64,000 nt of DNA from Clostridia bacterium (lineage in GTDB: Bacteria > Bacillota > Clostridia > Christensenellales > CAG-138). Within the stretch, counting starts at the first letter, position 1. Every line of letters starts with the position of its first letter. Location: assembly GCA_017514685.1 (NCBI GenBank), contig JAFWJN010000026.1, positions 48,056 through 112,055 of the forward strand, given 5' to 3'. A program made the translations under genes and the position numbers. Positions 33,937-42,344 of this stretch are shown here, piece after piece. Under the pieces are notes generated by a model. The model did not search any database. It was not told where the DNA came from and saw only the letters and a program-made list of their open reading frames with translations.

Positions 33937-36195
33937 ATGCTGTACGATCCTATTTTGATTAAAGTAAGTAACGAAAACGGACCAACCCTTTGTTATGCCG
34001 ATAACTCCGGTGTGAAGATTATCGAAAAAGATGGCTTAAAATTCAAAGACATGGAGAAGGATGGTCATCTGCATCCTTATGAAGACTGGCGGCTGCCTGT
34101 CGCGGAACGCGCCAAAGATCTTGCGGCGCGCTTGACTATCGAGGAACTAGCTGGCCTTATGCAATACGGTTCTCATCAGTTTGTACCTGGGATGTCCAAT
34201 CCCTATTGGGGCAAGGTGACCTACGGCGGCAAGGAGTTCCCGGAAGCTGGGGTGCCTGTTTATGCAATGACCGACCAACAGAAGCAATGGCTGGAGAAGG
34301 ATCACATTCGGCATTTGCTACTGGCGGCCACAAAGTCCGGCAGTGATGCTGCCCGGTGGAGCAATAATCTGCAGGCATATGCAGAAAGTCTGCCCCATGG
34401 TATCCCGCTCAACAACAGTTCCGACCCTCGTCATGGTACAGCGGTGACCTTTGAATATGATGTGGGTGCCGGCGGCGATATCTCCCACTGGCCGGAGCCA
34501 CTGGGTCTGGCGGCTACCTTCGACCCGGAACTGGTGGAACAGTTTGGCGAGATTGCGTCCCGGGAGTACCGGGCACTGGGTCTGACCACTGCATTGTCTC
34601 CTCAAATTGATCTGGCAACAGAGCCTCGCTGGAGCCGCTATATGGGCACCTTTGGTGAATCTCCCAAGCTGAGTACAGTCCTGGCAAGAGCATATTGTGA
34701 CGGATTCCAGACTTCCAAAGGAGAAGATGAGATCTGCGATGGCTGGGGCTACAACAGTGTCAATGCCATGGTCAAGCACTGGCCAGGCGGTGGTGCGGAT
34801 GAATCCGGGCGGGATGCCCACTTCGGCACCGGCAAATATTCAGTATTTCCCGGCAACAATTTTGATCAACACCAGGAGCCTTTCGTGGATGGTGCTTTCA
34901 AACTGAAGGGAAAGACAAAGAAGGCCTCTGCTGTCATGCCATACTACACCGTTGCCTACGATCAGGATAAAGAAAACGGCGAAAATGTAGGTATCAGCTA
35001 TAACCGGTATCTAATCGAGACCCTGCTGCGCAGGAAGCATGGCTATGATGGTGTTGTCTGCACCGACTGGGGCATCCTTCGGGATCCGGCACCTGTCCAC
35101 AGCCTGATGGGCGGCAAATGCTGGGGCGTGGAACATCTGACGCAAGCGGAGCGCTGCTACAAGGCAATCATGGCTGGTGTTGATCAGTTTGGCGGCCTGT
35201 GTAATATAGAATTGGTAATGTCGGCTTACAAGCTGGGCGTGGAAGAGCACGGTGAGAAATATATGCGGGCCCGGTTTGAACGATCTGCAGTTCGTATTCT
35301 GATGAATATGTTCCGCACAGGACTGTTTGAAAATCCCTATCTGGACGCGGAAAAATCCGCTGCCACCATCGGCTGCCCGAAATATATGGCTGCTGGTTTT
35401 AATGCGCAGCTGAAATCCATCGTCATGCTGAAGAACAGAAACCATGTTCTTCCTCTGCGGGGAAAAACGAAGGTGTACATTCCTAAACTGCACTACCCTG
35501 CAGGTGCTGACTGGATGGGCAATAAGTTCCCCGAAAGCTGGAAGGATGCCATCAATCCGGCACTGGTCAATAAGTATTTCGAATGGGTAGATACCCCGCA
35601 GGAAGCAGATGCCGCCATTTGCATAGTTCGTATGCCCGGTGGCGAAAACTTCAGCACCAACGGATACAGCCTGCAGGACAAAGAATCCGGCGGTAACGGC
35701 TATGTTCCCATCAGCTTGCAGTATCGCCCTTATACCGCAGAGTATGCGCGGGAAGCGAGTATTGCCGGCGGTGATCCCGGCGAAGACTTTACCAACCGCA
35801 CTTACAAGGGCAAGTCTGTAACCAGCATCAATGAACCGGACATTGATACTGTTATCGATCTCAAGAAAACTATGGGTGAAAAACCCGTGGTTGTGCTGGC
35901 GCAGCTGGCTGGCCCTGTGGTCATGGCCGAGTATGAAGAATATGCGGATGCTATTCTTGCCTGTGTGGGCAACCTGCCTCAGGCACTGCTGGAAATCTGT
36001 TCCGGCAAGGCGGAGCCTTCCGGGTTGCTTCCTATGCAGATGCCTGCTGACATGAAGACAGTAGAAGAGCAGTTGGAGGACGTTCCCTTTGATATGGTCT
36101 GCCATGTGGATAGCGAGGGACATACTTATGATTTCGGTTATGGTATGAACTGGAATGGTGTAATCGATGATAATCGGGTTAGAAAGTATCGATGA
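33937..36195 (+). CDS. Glycoside hydrolase family 3 enzyme
   Basis: The 752-residue protein has the family 3 layout: a TIM-barrel domain (about residues 60-400), then an alpha/beta sandwich. Markers include GIPLNNSSDPRHG, SPQIDLATEPRWSRYMGTFG, AMVKHWPGG and the nucleophile segment GYDGVVCTDWGIL, with the aspartate near residue 376. LKSIVMLKNRNHVLPLRG and DAAICIVRMPGGEN belong to the second domain. There is no signal peptide, so it acts in the cytoplasm on imported oligosaccharides. Beta-glucosidase or beta-xylosidase activity is likely; exact specificity cannot be read. GAGGAG precedes the ATG. It heads the cluster with GH2, GH3, GH51 and a symporter. Confidence 0.88.
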   Translation: MLYDPILIKVSNENGPTLCYADNSGVKIIEKDGLKFKDMEKDGHLHPYEDWRLPVAERAKDLAARLTIEELAGLMQYGSHQFVPGMSNPYWGKVTYGGKEFPEAGVPVYAMTDQQKQWLEKDHIRHLLLAATKSGSDAARWSNNLQAYAESLPHGIPLNNSSDPRHGTAVTFEYDVGAGGDISHWPEPLGLAATFDPELVEQFGEIASREYRALGLTTALSPQIDLATEPRWSRYMGTFGESPKLSTVLARAYCDGFQTSKGEDEICDGWGYNSVNAMVKHWPGGGADESGRDAHFGTGKYSVFPGNNFDQHQEPFVDGAFKLKGKTKKASAVMPYYTVAYDQDKENGENVGISYNRYLIETLLRRKHGYDGVVCTDWGILRDPAPVHSLMGGKCWGVEHLTQAERCYKAIMAGVDQFGGLCNIELVMSAYKLGVEEHGEKYMRARFERSAVRILMNMFRTGLFENPYLDAEKSAATIGCPKYMAAGFNAQLKSIVMLKNRNHVLPLRGKTKVYIPKLHYPAGADWMGNKFPESWKDAINPALVNKYFEWVDTPQEADAAICIVRMPGGENFSTNGYSLQDKESGGNGYVPISLQYRPYTAEYAREASIAGGDPGEDFTNRTYKGKSVTSINEPDIDTVIDLKKTMGEKPVVVLAQLAGPVVMAEYEEYADAILACVGNLPQALLEICSGKAEPSGLLPMQMPADMKTVEEQLEDVPFDMVCHVDSEGHTYDFGYGMNWNGVIDDNRVRKYR

Positions 36196-36425
36196 CTTTT
36201 TCCAGACAGAGAAACAATAGAACAGTATTGATTATGCTTGTGTTTGCTATTCTTGCAGCTGTAATCGATGTTCATTCCCTCACATCCGAACAGGAGTCCA
36301 TCTTCTATAAAGGCGGCATGCATCTCAATCATGATGGAGCCCGCCTGATTGCCGAGAAAATATACCGCTCTGTCTGTAAAACAGAACCAGGAAGGAGAGC
36401 ACACAGATGCGTAAAGAAAATATGA
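36192..36425 (+). pseudogene. C-terminal remnant of an SGNH/GDSL esterase
   Basis: The 77-residue frame overlaps the GH3 stop by four bases. Residues 24-60 (IDVHSLTSEQESIFYKGG, then MHLNHDGARLIAEKIYRSV) match the last block of SGNH hydrolases, where D and H of the catalytic triad lie (here HLNHDGARLIAE). The nucleophile serine region is absent and the first 23 residues look unrelated, so only the tail of a former acetyl-xylan-type esterase is left. Its 3' end overlaps the start of the GH2 gene. Confidence 0.6.
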
Positions 36426-38818
36426 ATTTCGGCTGGAAATACTGGCCGAAAGGGGAAGAATCCTCTGTAAAAGCAGTTGACCTGCCTCATGATGCCATGA
36501 TCCATCGCCGGCGGATTAAAAAACTCAAAAACGGCAGCTATACCGGCTTCTATCCCAGCGGCGACTATGTGTATACCAAAACCCTGTTTGGTGAGGAACG
36601 TTATGCAGAAAAGAAGCTGGTGCTGGAATATGAAGGCGTATACATGGACAGCAAGGTGTCCGTCAATGGTGAGTTTATAGGGGGACATGTCTATGGTTAC
36701 AGTAATTTTTATGTAGATGTGACGGATCATATCCGCATTGGACAGGATAATGAGATTAGAGTAGATGTTCACAGCGGACAGGTGCCAAATGCCAGATGGT
36801 ATCCTGGCAACGGCATTTACCGTCCGGTTCACCTGTGGGTAAGTGAAAAGGAACACATCAAACTGGACGGTGTATATATACATACCTTATCCATCAACCC
36901 TGCGGTGGTAGAAGTTACCACTGAGGCAGAGGCAGGCAGCGATACCCAGATCTTTGTGGAGTTCTGGCATGACGGAGCGCGCATTGTGGCAGGTCAGGGG
37001 GCAAAAGTCCAACTGACGGTTCCGAATGCAAAGTTGTGGGATGCGGAGCATCCGAACCTGTATACTGCTGTCGTCAAGCTGTGCCGTGGTGACACAGTGT
37101 TGGATACCGCAGAAGAAACCTTTGGCATTCGCACGCTGGATTGGAGTGCAGAAAATGGTCTGCGTGTCAATGGAGAGGAGGTCAAACTGCGGGGTGGCTG
37201 CGTCCATTCCGACAACGGCATTCTCGGTGCCTGCAGCTTCCGATCCGCGGAATACCGCAAGGTGCGAATTATGAAGGACGCTGGCTTCAATGCCATCCGC
37301 AGCGCTCACAATCCCATAAGCAAATACATGCTGCAGGCTTGCGATGAGTTGGGCATGTACATCATGGACGAAGCCTTCGACACCTGGCGAGACAGCAACG
37401 GTATGTATGGCTATCCGCTGCATTTTGAAAACTGCTGGAAAGACGATCTTGCCAAGATGGTTCTAAAGGATCGAAACCATCCCAGCGTACTGATTTATTC
37501 CATCGGCAACGAGATCTCCGATACTGCCCGACCGGAGGGCGCGGAATTGGCAGGTGAGATGACGGGTCTTTGCCACAGTTTGGATATTTCCCGTCCGGTC
37601 TGCGTTTGCCCCAATCTGTTTATGAACATCATGCAAAATTTGGGGCTGAAACTGAGTCTGGGCGGAGGCAACGCACCTTCCCTGGATGATGTAACCGATC
37701 CCTTAGAGGAAAGTGCGGAAGATTCGGAGCTGGGTGGCTCGGCGGCGATTAATGTGCTGATGATGACGGGCCCCCTGCTCATGAAGGCGCTGATGCGGCC
37801 AAGACTCAGCGAGAAGGGCTCCGGATTGACTTTCTCCAAGCTGGATATTGCCGGTTATAACTATGGTGAACAGGTCTATCAGGCGCATCATAAGATGGTA
37901 CCCGACAGAATCATCGTCGGTTCTGAAACCCATCCGCCTACGATTAAGCGAAATTGGGATCTGGTGATGTCCTCTCCTGCCACTATCGGTGATTTTATGT
38001 GGACTGGTTGGGACTATTTGGGCGAAGTTGGCGTCGGTCGAATCGAGTATGGAGAAAATACCGGCGTATATATCAAACCCTATCCTTCTGTTTCGGCCTA
38101 TACCGGTGCCATCAATCTGATCGGCGACCGGGATCTGTACAGCTACCTGGCAGCCATTGTCTGGGGAACGGAGAAGCAACCATACATCGCAGTGGAACGG
38201 CTCAATCATATTGGTGAAAAGAAGCACGAATCCCATTACCGGTTCAGTGATGCCATTCCCTGCTGGACATGGCCGGGACAGGAAGGCAAGAAAGGAACTG
38301 TCGAGGTATACAGCACGGGTACGAGCGTAGAGCTCTTGCAGGACGGAAAATCCCTTGGAAAGAAAAAGCTGAAGGATTGCGCAGCAAAATTCAAAACCGT
38401 GTATGCACCCGGTAAACTGGAAGCAATCAGCTGCGATGCTTCCGGCAAAGAAATTGCCCGCAGCGAACTGCGTACTGCAGACGCAGAGACAAAGCTGACA
38501 GTGGAAGTGGAAAACCCGACGATTCCTGCTGACGGCGAGGCTCTTGCGTACATCAATGTGTCTATAACAGATAATCATGGAAATCTGAAAATGATGGATA
38601 ACAGGATGATTTCCGCGGAAGTATCCGGTGCAGGTGATCTGCAGGCCGTTGGAAGCGGTTCTCCCCTGCCGGAGGAAGCCTACGATGGGAATTGCTGCAC
38701 CACCTATCAGGGGCGGATGCAAATCGTTGTCCGGTCCGGACATATCCCCGGAAATATCCGAATTCATATCTCCAATCCGGAACTGGGAGAAAAAACCGTG
38801 AAAGTCACAGTTCAGTAG
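36407..38818 (+). CDS. Glycoside hydrolase family 2 (beta-galactosidase-like)
   Basis: The 803-residue protein has the GH2 domain order: sugar-binding domain (WPKGEESSVKAVDLPHDAMI), immunoglobulin-like domain, TIM barrel, then further beta domains. The catalytic acid/base lies in LIYSIGNEISDT and the nucleophile in IIVGSETHPPT. RGGCVHSDNGILGACSF and NAIRSAHNPISKYMLQACDE are standard GH2 signatures. There is no signal peptide, so it is probably cytoplasmic. Beta-galactosidase is the common activity of such proteins, but beta-mannosidase, beta-glucuronidase and arabinosidase members exist. GGAAGGAG is upstream of the ATG. A strong hairpin follows the stop. Confidence 0.9.
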   Translation: MRKENMNFGWKYWPKGEESSVKAVDLPHDAMIHRRRIKKLKNGSYTGFYPSGDYVYTKTLFGEERYAEKKLVLEYEGVYMDSKVSVNGEFIGGHVYGYSNFYVDVTDHIRIGQDNEIRVDVHSGQVPNARWYPGNGIYRPVHLWVSEKEHIKLDGVYIHTLSINPAVVEVTTEAEAGSDTQIFVEFWHDGARIVAGQGAKVQLTVPNAKLWDAEHPNLYTAVVKLCRGDTVLDTAEETFGIRTLDWSAENGLRVNGEEVKLRGGCVHSDNGILGACSFRSAEYRKVRIMKDAGFNAIRSAHNPISKYMLQACDELGMYIMDEAFDTWRDSNGMYGYPLHFENCWKDDLAKMVLKDRNHPSVLIYSIGNEISDTARPEGAELAGEMTGLCHSLDISRPVCVCPNLFMNIMQNLGLKLSLGGGNAPSLDDVTDPLEESAEDSELGGSAAINVLMMTGPLLMKALMRPRLSEKGSGLTFSKLDIAGYNYGEQVYQAHHKMVPDRIIVGSETHPPTIKRNWDLVMSSPATIGDFMWTGWDYLGEVGVGRIEYGENTGVYIKPYPSVSAYTGAINLIGDRDLYSYLAAIVWGTEKQPYIAVERLNHIGEKKHESHYRFSDAIPCWTWPGQEGKKGTVEVYSTGTSVELLQDGKSLGKKKLKDCAAKFKTVYAPGKLEAISCDASGKEIARSELRTADAETKLTVEVENPTIPADGEALAYINVSITDNHGNLKMMDNRMISAEVSGAGDLQAVGSGSPLPEEAYDGNCCTTYQGRMQIVVRSGHIPGNIRIHISNPELGEKTVKVTVQ

Positions 38819-38826
38819 GCAGAAAG

Positions 38827-38861
38827 CTGCAGACTTTCCGCTTTAAAAGGAAAGTCTGCAG
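38827..38861. terminator. Strong convergent terminator hairpin
   Basis: CTGCAGACTTTCC and GGAAAGTCTGCAG pair perfectly over 13 bases around GCTTTAAAA, between the convergent GH2 and AraC-family genes. Confidence 0.75.
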
Positions 38862-38869
38862 TGTGATAA

Positions 38870-39958
38870 TCAGAGTTTTCCACCGGAGGAATTTCGCACC
38901 CGGTATTCCGCCGGGGTCATCTGGTAGGTATCAAAGAAAAGTTTATAAAAATGGGTTCGATTGTCAAAGCCAATCTCCCGGATGATCTCCTGGATATTCA
39001 TATTGGTGGAGGACAAAAGCTTGGCGGCTTCCCGCATATAGATCTTGCGGTTATAGTCCTTGACGGATTCTCCGAAATGTTTCTGAAACACACGGTTGAT
39101 GTGGGTGCTGCTGTAATGCAAATGAGCGCTGAGCTCCGAGTGGGATATCTTGTGCTTTGTCTTATCCAGAAACTGCTTTGTAGTATTCGCCAGGGACTTG
39201 CCGCCGTCAAAGCCTAGATCCACATAGGTGCAGTTGTACTTCTGTTCGTTACTTAGGGTGGCAAAAAGTCGGTAGATCAGTGCGCGGATCATCAGCTGAA
39301 AACCAGGACGCTTATGTTCCAGTTCGTCAGCAATGGACAGGAATATCTCCGTAATTTCATAGTTGTCCTGATCGCCTAAGTAGCGGCACGTGATGAAATC
39401 TTTATTTCGTTTGATCTCGTCATCCAGATTCCGGGTAAAAAACTGATTCTGAGTTTCATCCATGTAGGTAAACAGCTCATCTGCTTCCGGCCAGCGGAGC
39501 AAATAATCCTTGGAGAGCTCAATGGTATACAGTGTCGCATTACGCAGGAGATCCTCTGCGTGGCGAGTGTTTCTGTTCACCATGATCACATCTCCGCGGC
39601 GGCAGGATATGTGCTGCGTTTCGACTTGCATCTCGATATCGCCGCTGGCAACAATGGATAGTTCAAAGAAGTCATGCCGGTGCATTCGGTTGGTGATATT
39701 ACGGGGCAAAGCATCGTGCTTTACATTAATAGAGATGGTCTGTAGTGCATCCGTGCGGGAAAAGAACAGAGGTTCCCCGTCGTTGGCCGAAAGGATCGTG
39801 GTTGCCAGAGGCGTATCCAAAATGCGTGTATTCGCCAGATCCAGGTAGCCATCTTTGGACTGTAAGAACATCAGGGAGTCACCTTTTAGAAGCTGAACTT
39901 CGAGAGGACCGTAATCGGAAAGAAAGCTTTGAGATTGATTCATTTCCTCAATGTTCAT
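38870..39958 (-). CDS. AraC-family transcriptional regulator
   Basis: The start is ATG 39958, eight bases after GAGAGGAG. The 362-residue protein has a cupin-like ligand-binding N-terminal half (NRMHRHDFFELSIVASGDIE, RRGDVIMVNRNTRHAE). The C-terminal AraC DNA-binding domain with two helix-turn-helix motifs follows (SHSELSAHLHYSSTHINRVF; IQEIIREIGFDNRTHFYKLF, ending MTPAEYRVR). It is transcribed away from the deacetylase gene and presumably controls the surrounding glycosidase and transporter genes in response to an arabinose- or xylose-type sugar; the ligand is inferred from the neighbours. Confidence 0.88.
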   Translation of the reverse strand: MNIEEMNQSQSFLSDYGPLEVQLLKGDSLMFLQSKDGYLDLANTRILDTPLATTILSANDGEPLFFSRTDALQTISINVKHDALPRNITNRMHRHDFFELSIVASGDIEMQVETQHISCRRGDVIMVNRNTRHAEDLLRNATLYTIELSKDYLLRWPEADELFTYMDETQNQFFTRNLDDEIKRNKDFITCRYLGDQDNYEITEIFLSIADELEHKRPGFQLMIRALIYRLFATLSNEQKYNCTYVDLGFDGGKSLANTTKQFLDKTKHKISHSELSAHLHYSSTHINRVFQKHFGESVKDYNRKIYMREAAKLLSSTNMNIQEIIREIGFDNRTHFYKLFFDTYQMTPAEYRVRNSSGGKL

Positions 39959-40091
39959 TTTCGATACTCCTCTCAAGAAAAATATGTGATTTGGACATAT
40001 CATTTTCACCAATAATCACTTTATAATAGTATCATAAATTAAAGACTGCGTAAAGTGCAGAAAAAGAAAACGTTAGAATGGATGTATCGAA

Positions 40092-40859
40092 ATGAGCCAT
40101 AAGAAATATTTCACCCTCAGCTTTGATGACGGCATCGAGCAAGATAAGAAGCTGATCGAGCTGTTGAAGCAATACGGTCTTCAATGCACCTTTAATCTCA
40201 ACGGTGGCCTGCTGGGCGAGAAGAATTATGTGGCATATGCCGGTGAGATCGGTTTTATGAACCTGCCGCCCCGGGCGAAGATCCGCAGATCGCTTTTCAA
40301 GACGGTTAACCAGTACCGCATTCCGGCAGATGAGATCGCCCAAGTATATGCGGGCTTTGAGATCGCAGCCCATGCCTTTATGCACGAGCCCTTCAAAGGC
40401 GCATCCGCTGAAAAGATCAACGAGTCCCTGGATAAGGATCGGGAAGTGCTTAGCCGATTTACAAATCAGCCGATTACCGGCTTTGCCTATCCCGGCGGCT
40501 TCTCTTCGGAAATTGCAGGAAAGTGCCTGGAGAAAAAGGGATTCCTTTTTGGACGAGAAGCGTTCACATCCGATTCTTTTGCCTGGCCTGCAGATCCTTT
40601 CCGGTATAAGCCCACCTGCTCCCACAAGAGCAAGAATGTATTTGAGCTGATCGACAAGTTTCTGGACGCGGAAGCGGAAAATGAGGATCTGCTCTTCATG
40701 ATGTGGGGTCACAGTTACGAATTCGACTACGGCACCGAAAACAGCTCCCTGGAACACATGGAAAGAGTGTTCGAAAAGATCAGCGGTCATAACGGCATCA
40801 TTTATTGCACCAACTCCTTTGCTTTTGCAGATCATGCAAAAAACAAGAATCCGAAATAA
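40092..40859 (+). CDS. Polysaccharide deacetylase family protein
   Basis: The 255-residue protein opens MSHKKYFTLSFDDGIEQDKK, the NodB motif 1 (SFDDG, catalytic base and metal aspartates). The family's H(S/T)xxH metal motif appears as EIAAHAFMHEP, and PITGFAYPGGFSS is motif 3. No signal peptide is present, so it would act inside the cell. Family members remove acetyl groups from chitin-, xylan- or peptidoglycan-type sugars; here acetylated hemicellulose oligomers are the likely substrate by context. It is the first gene of the rightward group deacetylase-symporter-GH3-GH51. Confidence 0.8.
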   Translation: MSHKKYFTLSFDDGIEQDKKLIELLKQYGLQCTFNLNGGLLGEKNYVAYAGEIGFMNLPPRAKIRRSLFKTVNQYRIPADEIAQVYAGFEIAAHAFMHEPFKGASAEKINESLDKDREVLSRFTNQPITGFAYPGGFSSEIAGKCLEKKGFLFGREAFTSDSFAWPADPFRYKPTCSHKSKNVFELIDKFLDAEAENEDLLFMMWGHSYEFDYGTENSSLEHMERVFEKISGHNGIIYCTNSFAFADHAKNKNPK

Positions 40860-40903
40860 CTCCCGTCAAGGGATACATATAACACTAGGAGGAATCAACT
40901 ATC

Positions 40904-42277
40904 ATGGCTAAAAAGATCAAAGATCCCAATAAGATACGCCTTGGTGAGAAGCTGTGCTACATGCTGACTCAGATGGGCTGCACCCCTGTTCTGAACCTGA
41001 TCACATCCTTCCTGACACTGTACTACATTACCATTTGCGGCATGGATGCGGCAGCAGTTGGCACCCTGTTCTTGGTCTCCAAGTTGTTTGACGGCATTAA
41101 CGATCCCATCACCGGCTTCATCATGGATCATCTGCCCAAAAGCAAAATGGGTAAGTTCCGTCACCTGATGATCATCGGCACTATCATTTGCTCCCTGAAC
41201 ATGCTGGTTGTCTGGTTTGGTCCCTATCTGGCCACAACCGGCAAGCTGGTGATCGCCTATGTGTCCTATTTGCTGCTGGGCGTTACCTATGACATCATGG
41301 ACATTGCCAAGAACTCTGTTGGCGCAGTTATGACCAACGATCCCGGTGATCGCGCATCTCTGAATGTATTCGGATCCTTTGGCGCTTTGCTGAGCACCAT
41401 GCTGGTGTCCATTGCCGGCCCCCTCATCATTACTGCTTTGGGCAACGGCTTCCCCGCATACCGTGCCCTGATTTTGGTCGCCTTTGTTTACGCTATCGTT
41501 CTGATGGTCGGTGGTTCTCTCGGCGTCAAAGAGCGTGTTACCGCTGTCGATGAAACCCAGGATAAGTATTCTTTCAAGGATTATTTCAAGATTCTGAGCG
41601 CAAGACCCTGCTTTGTCATGATTCTGTTTGCCATCATGTACGCAGTGGGCCAGTATATCAGCATCGGCTTTGATACCTATTATTTCAACTTTGTGTTGGG
41701 CGACCTGAGTGTCATGAGTACTGTCTCTATCCTGACTCTGGTCACCATGCTCGCCGGCACCGTCCTGTCCAAGACGCTGTCTGTGAAGATTGGCCGAAAG
41801 CAGACCATCATCCTTTCTATCGTGTTTATGGTTATCGGTCTGGCGATCCGCTATCTCTTTGCTTATGAATTGTGGGCTGCCTTTGTCGGTTCTATGATCT
41901 TCCGCTTCGGTATTGGTATGGAACTGCCTGCACAGGGTGTTATCAACGCAGAAAACATGGACTACATCGAGTACAAGATGGGCGTCCGTGCAGAGTCTGC
42001 ACTGACCTCTGTGAGTACCTTCCTGTCTAAGGTCGGTGCAGCCATTGGTGGTGCTATGCCTGCATATTTGCTGGCAATCGCCGGCTATGATGCAGAAAGC
42101 GGCATCATCCCCGAATCTCTGCCCGGTGCTATCTGCGGCTGGGGCTTCCTGCTCCCCATCGCATTGTTCGTCATTGGTGCAGTAGTCATCGGCGTGGGCT
42201 ACAAGATGAACTACGCTGAAGTCCGGGCCGGTTTGGATCAACGGAAGGCTGAAATCGAAGCAGGACAGCAAGTATAA
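40904..42277 (+). CDS. GPH-family sugar:cation symporter
   Basis: The 457-residue membrane protein has about twelve helices. It matches the glycoside-pentoside-hexuronide family: KIRLGEKLCYMLTQMGC at the N-terminus, KLFDGINDPITGFIMDHL in the first cytoplasmic loop, GKFRHLMIIGTIICSL, and RFGIGMELPAQGVINAENMD in the second half. It probably imports xylosides, galactosides or arabino-oligosaccharides with Na+ or H+, feeding the cytoplasmic GH2, GH3 and GH51 enzymes. AGGAGG precedes the ATG. A hairpin separates it from the next GH3 gene. Confidence 0.9.
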   Translation: MAKKIKDPNKIRLGEKLCYMLTQMGCTPVLNLITSFLTLYYITICGMDAAAVGTLFLVSKLFDGINDPITGFIMDHLPKSKMGKFRHLMIIGTIICSLNMLVVWFGPYLATTGKLVIAYVSYLLLGVTYDIMDIAKNSVGAVMTNDPGDRASLNVFGSFGALLSTMLVSIAGPLIITALGNGFPAYRALILVAFVYAIVLMVGGSLGVKERVTAVDETQDKYSFKDYFKILSARPCFVMILFAIMYAVGQYISIGFDTYYFNFVLGDLSVMSTVSILTLVTMLAGTVLSKTLSVKIGRKQTIILSIVFMVIGLAIRYLFAYELWAAFVGSMIFRFGIGMELPAQGVINAENMDYIEYKMGVRAESALTSVSTFLSKVGAAIGGAMPAYLLAIAGYDAESGIIPESLPGAICGWGFLLPIALFVIGAVVIGVGYKMNYAEVRAGLDQRKAEIEAGQQV

Positions 42278-42289
42278 AGCGAAACATCA

Positions 42290-42320
42290 AAAGCTGCATG
42301 CTTGTTCAGTATGCAGCTTT
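42290..42320 (+). terminator. Hairpin between symporter and GH3 genes
   Basis: AAAGCTGCAT and ATGCAGCTTT form a 10-bp stem with an 11-base loop, followed by CTTC. It lies 13 bases after the symporter stop and 11 bases before the next ribosome binding site, so it may be a partial terminator or an mRNA-stability element. Confidence 0.5.
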
Positions 42321-42344
42321 CTTCATGCAAAAAGGAGAATGAAT

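Noticed and set aside
40895-42271. Long minus-strand open frame opposite the GPH symporter
   Set aside because: It is an antisense shadow; the plus strand has clear membrane helices and family motifs plus AGGAGG.
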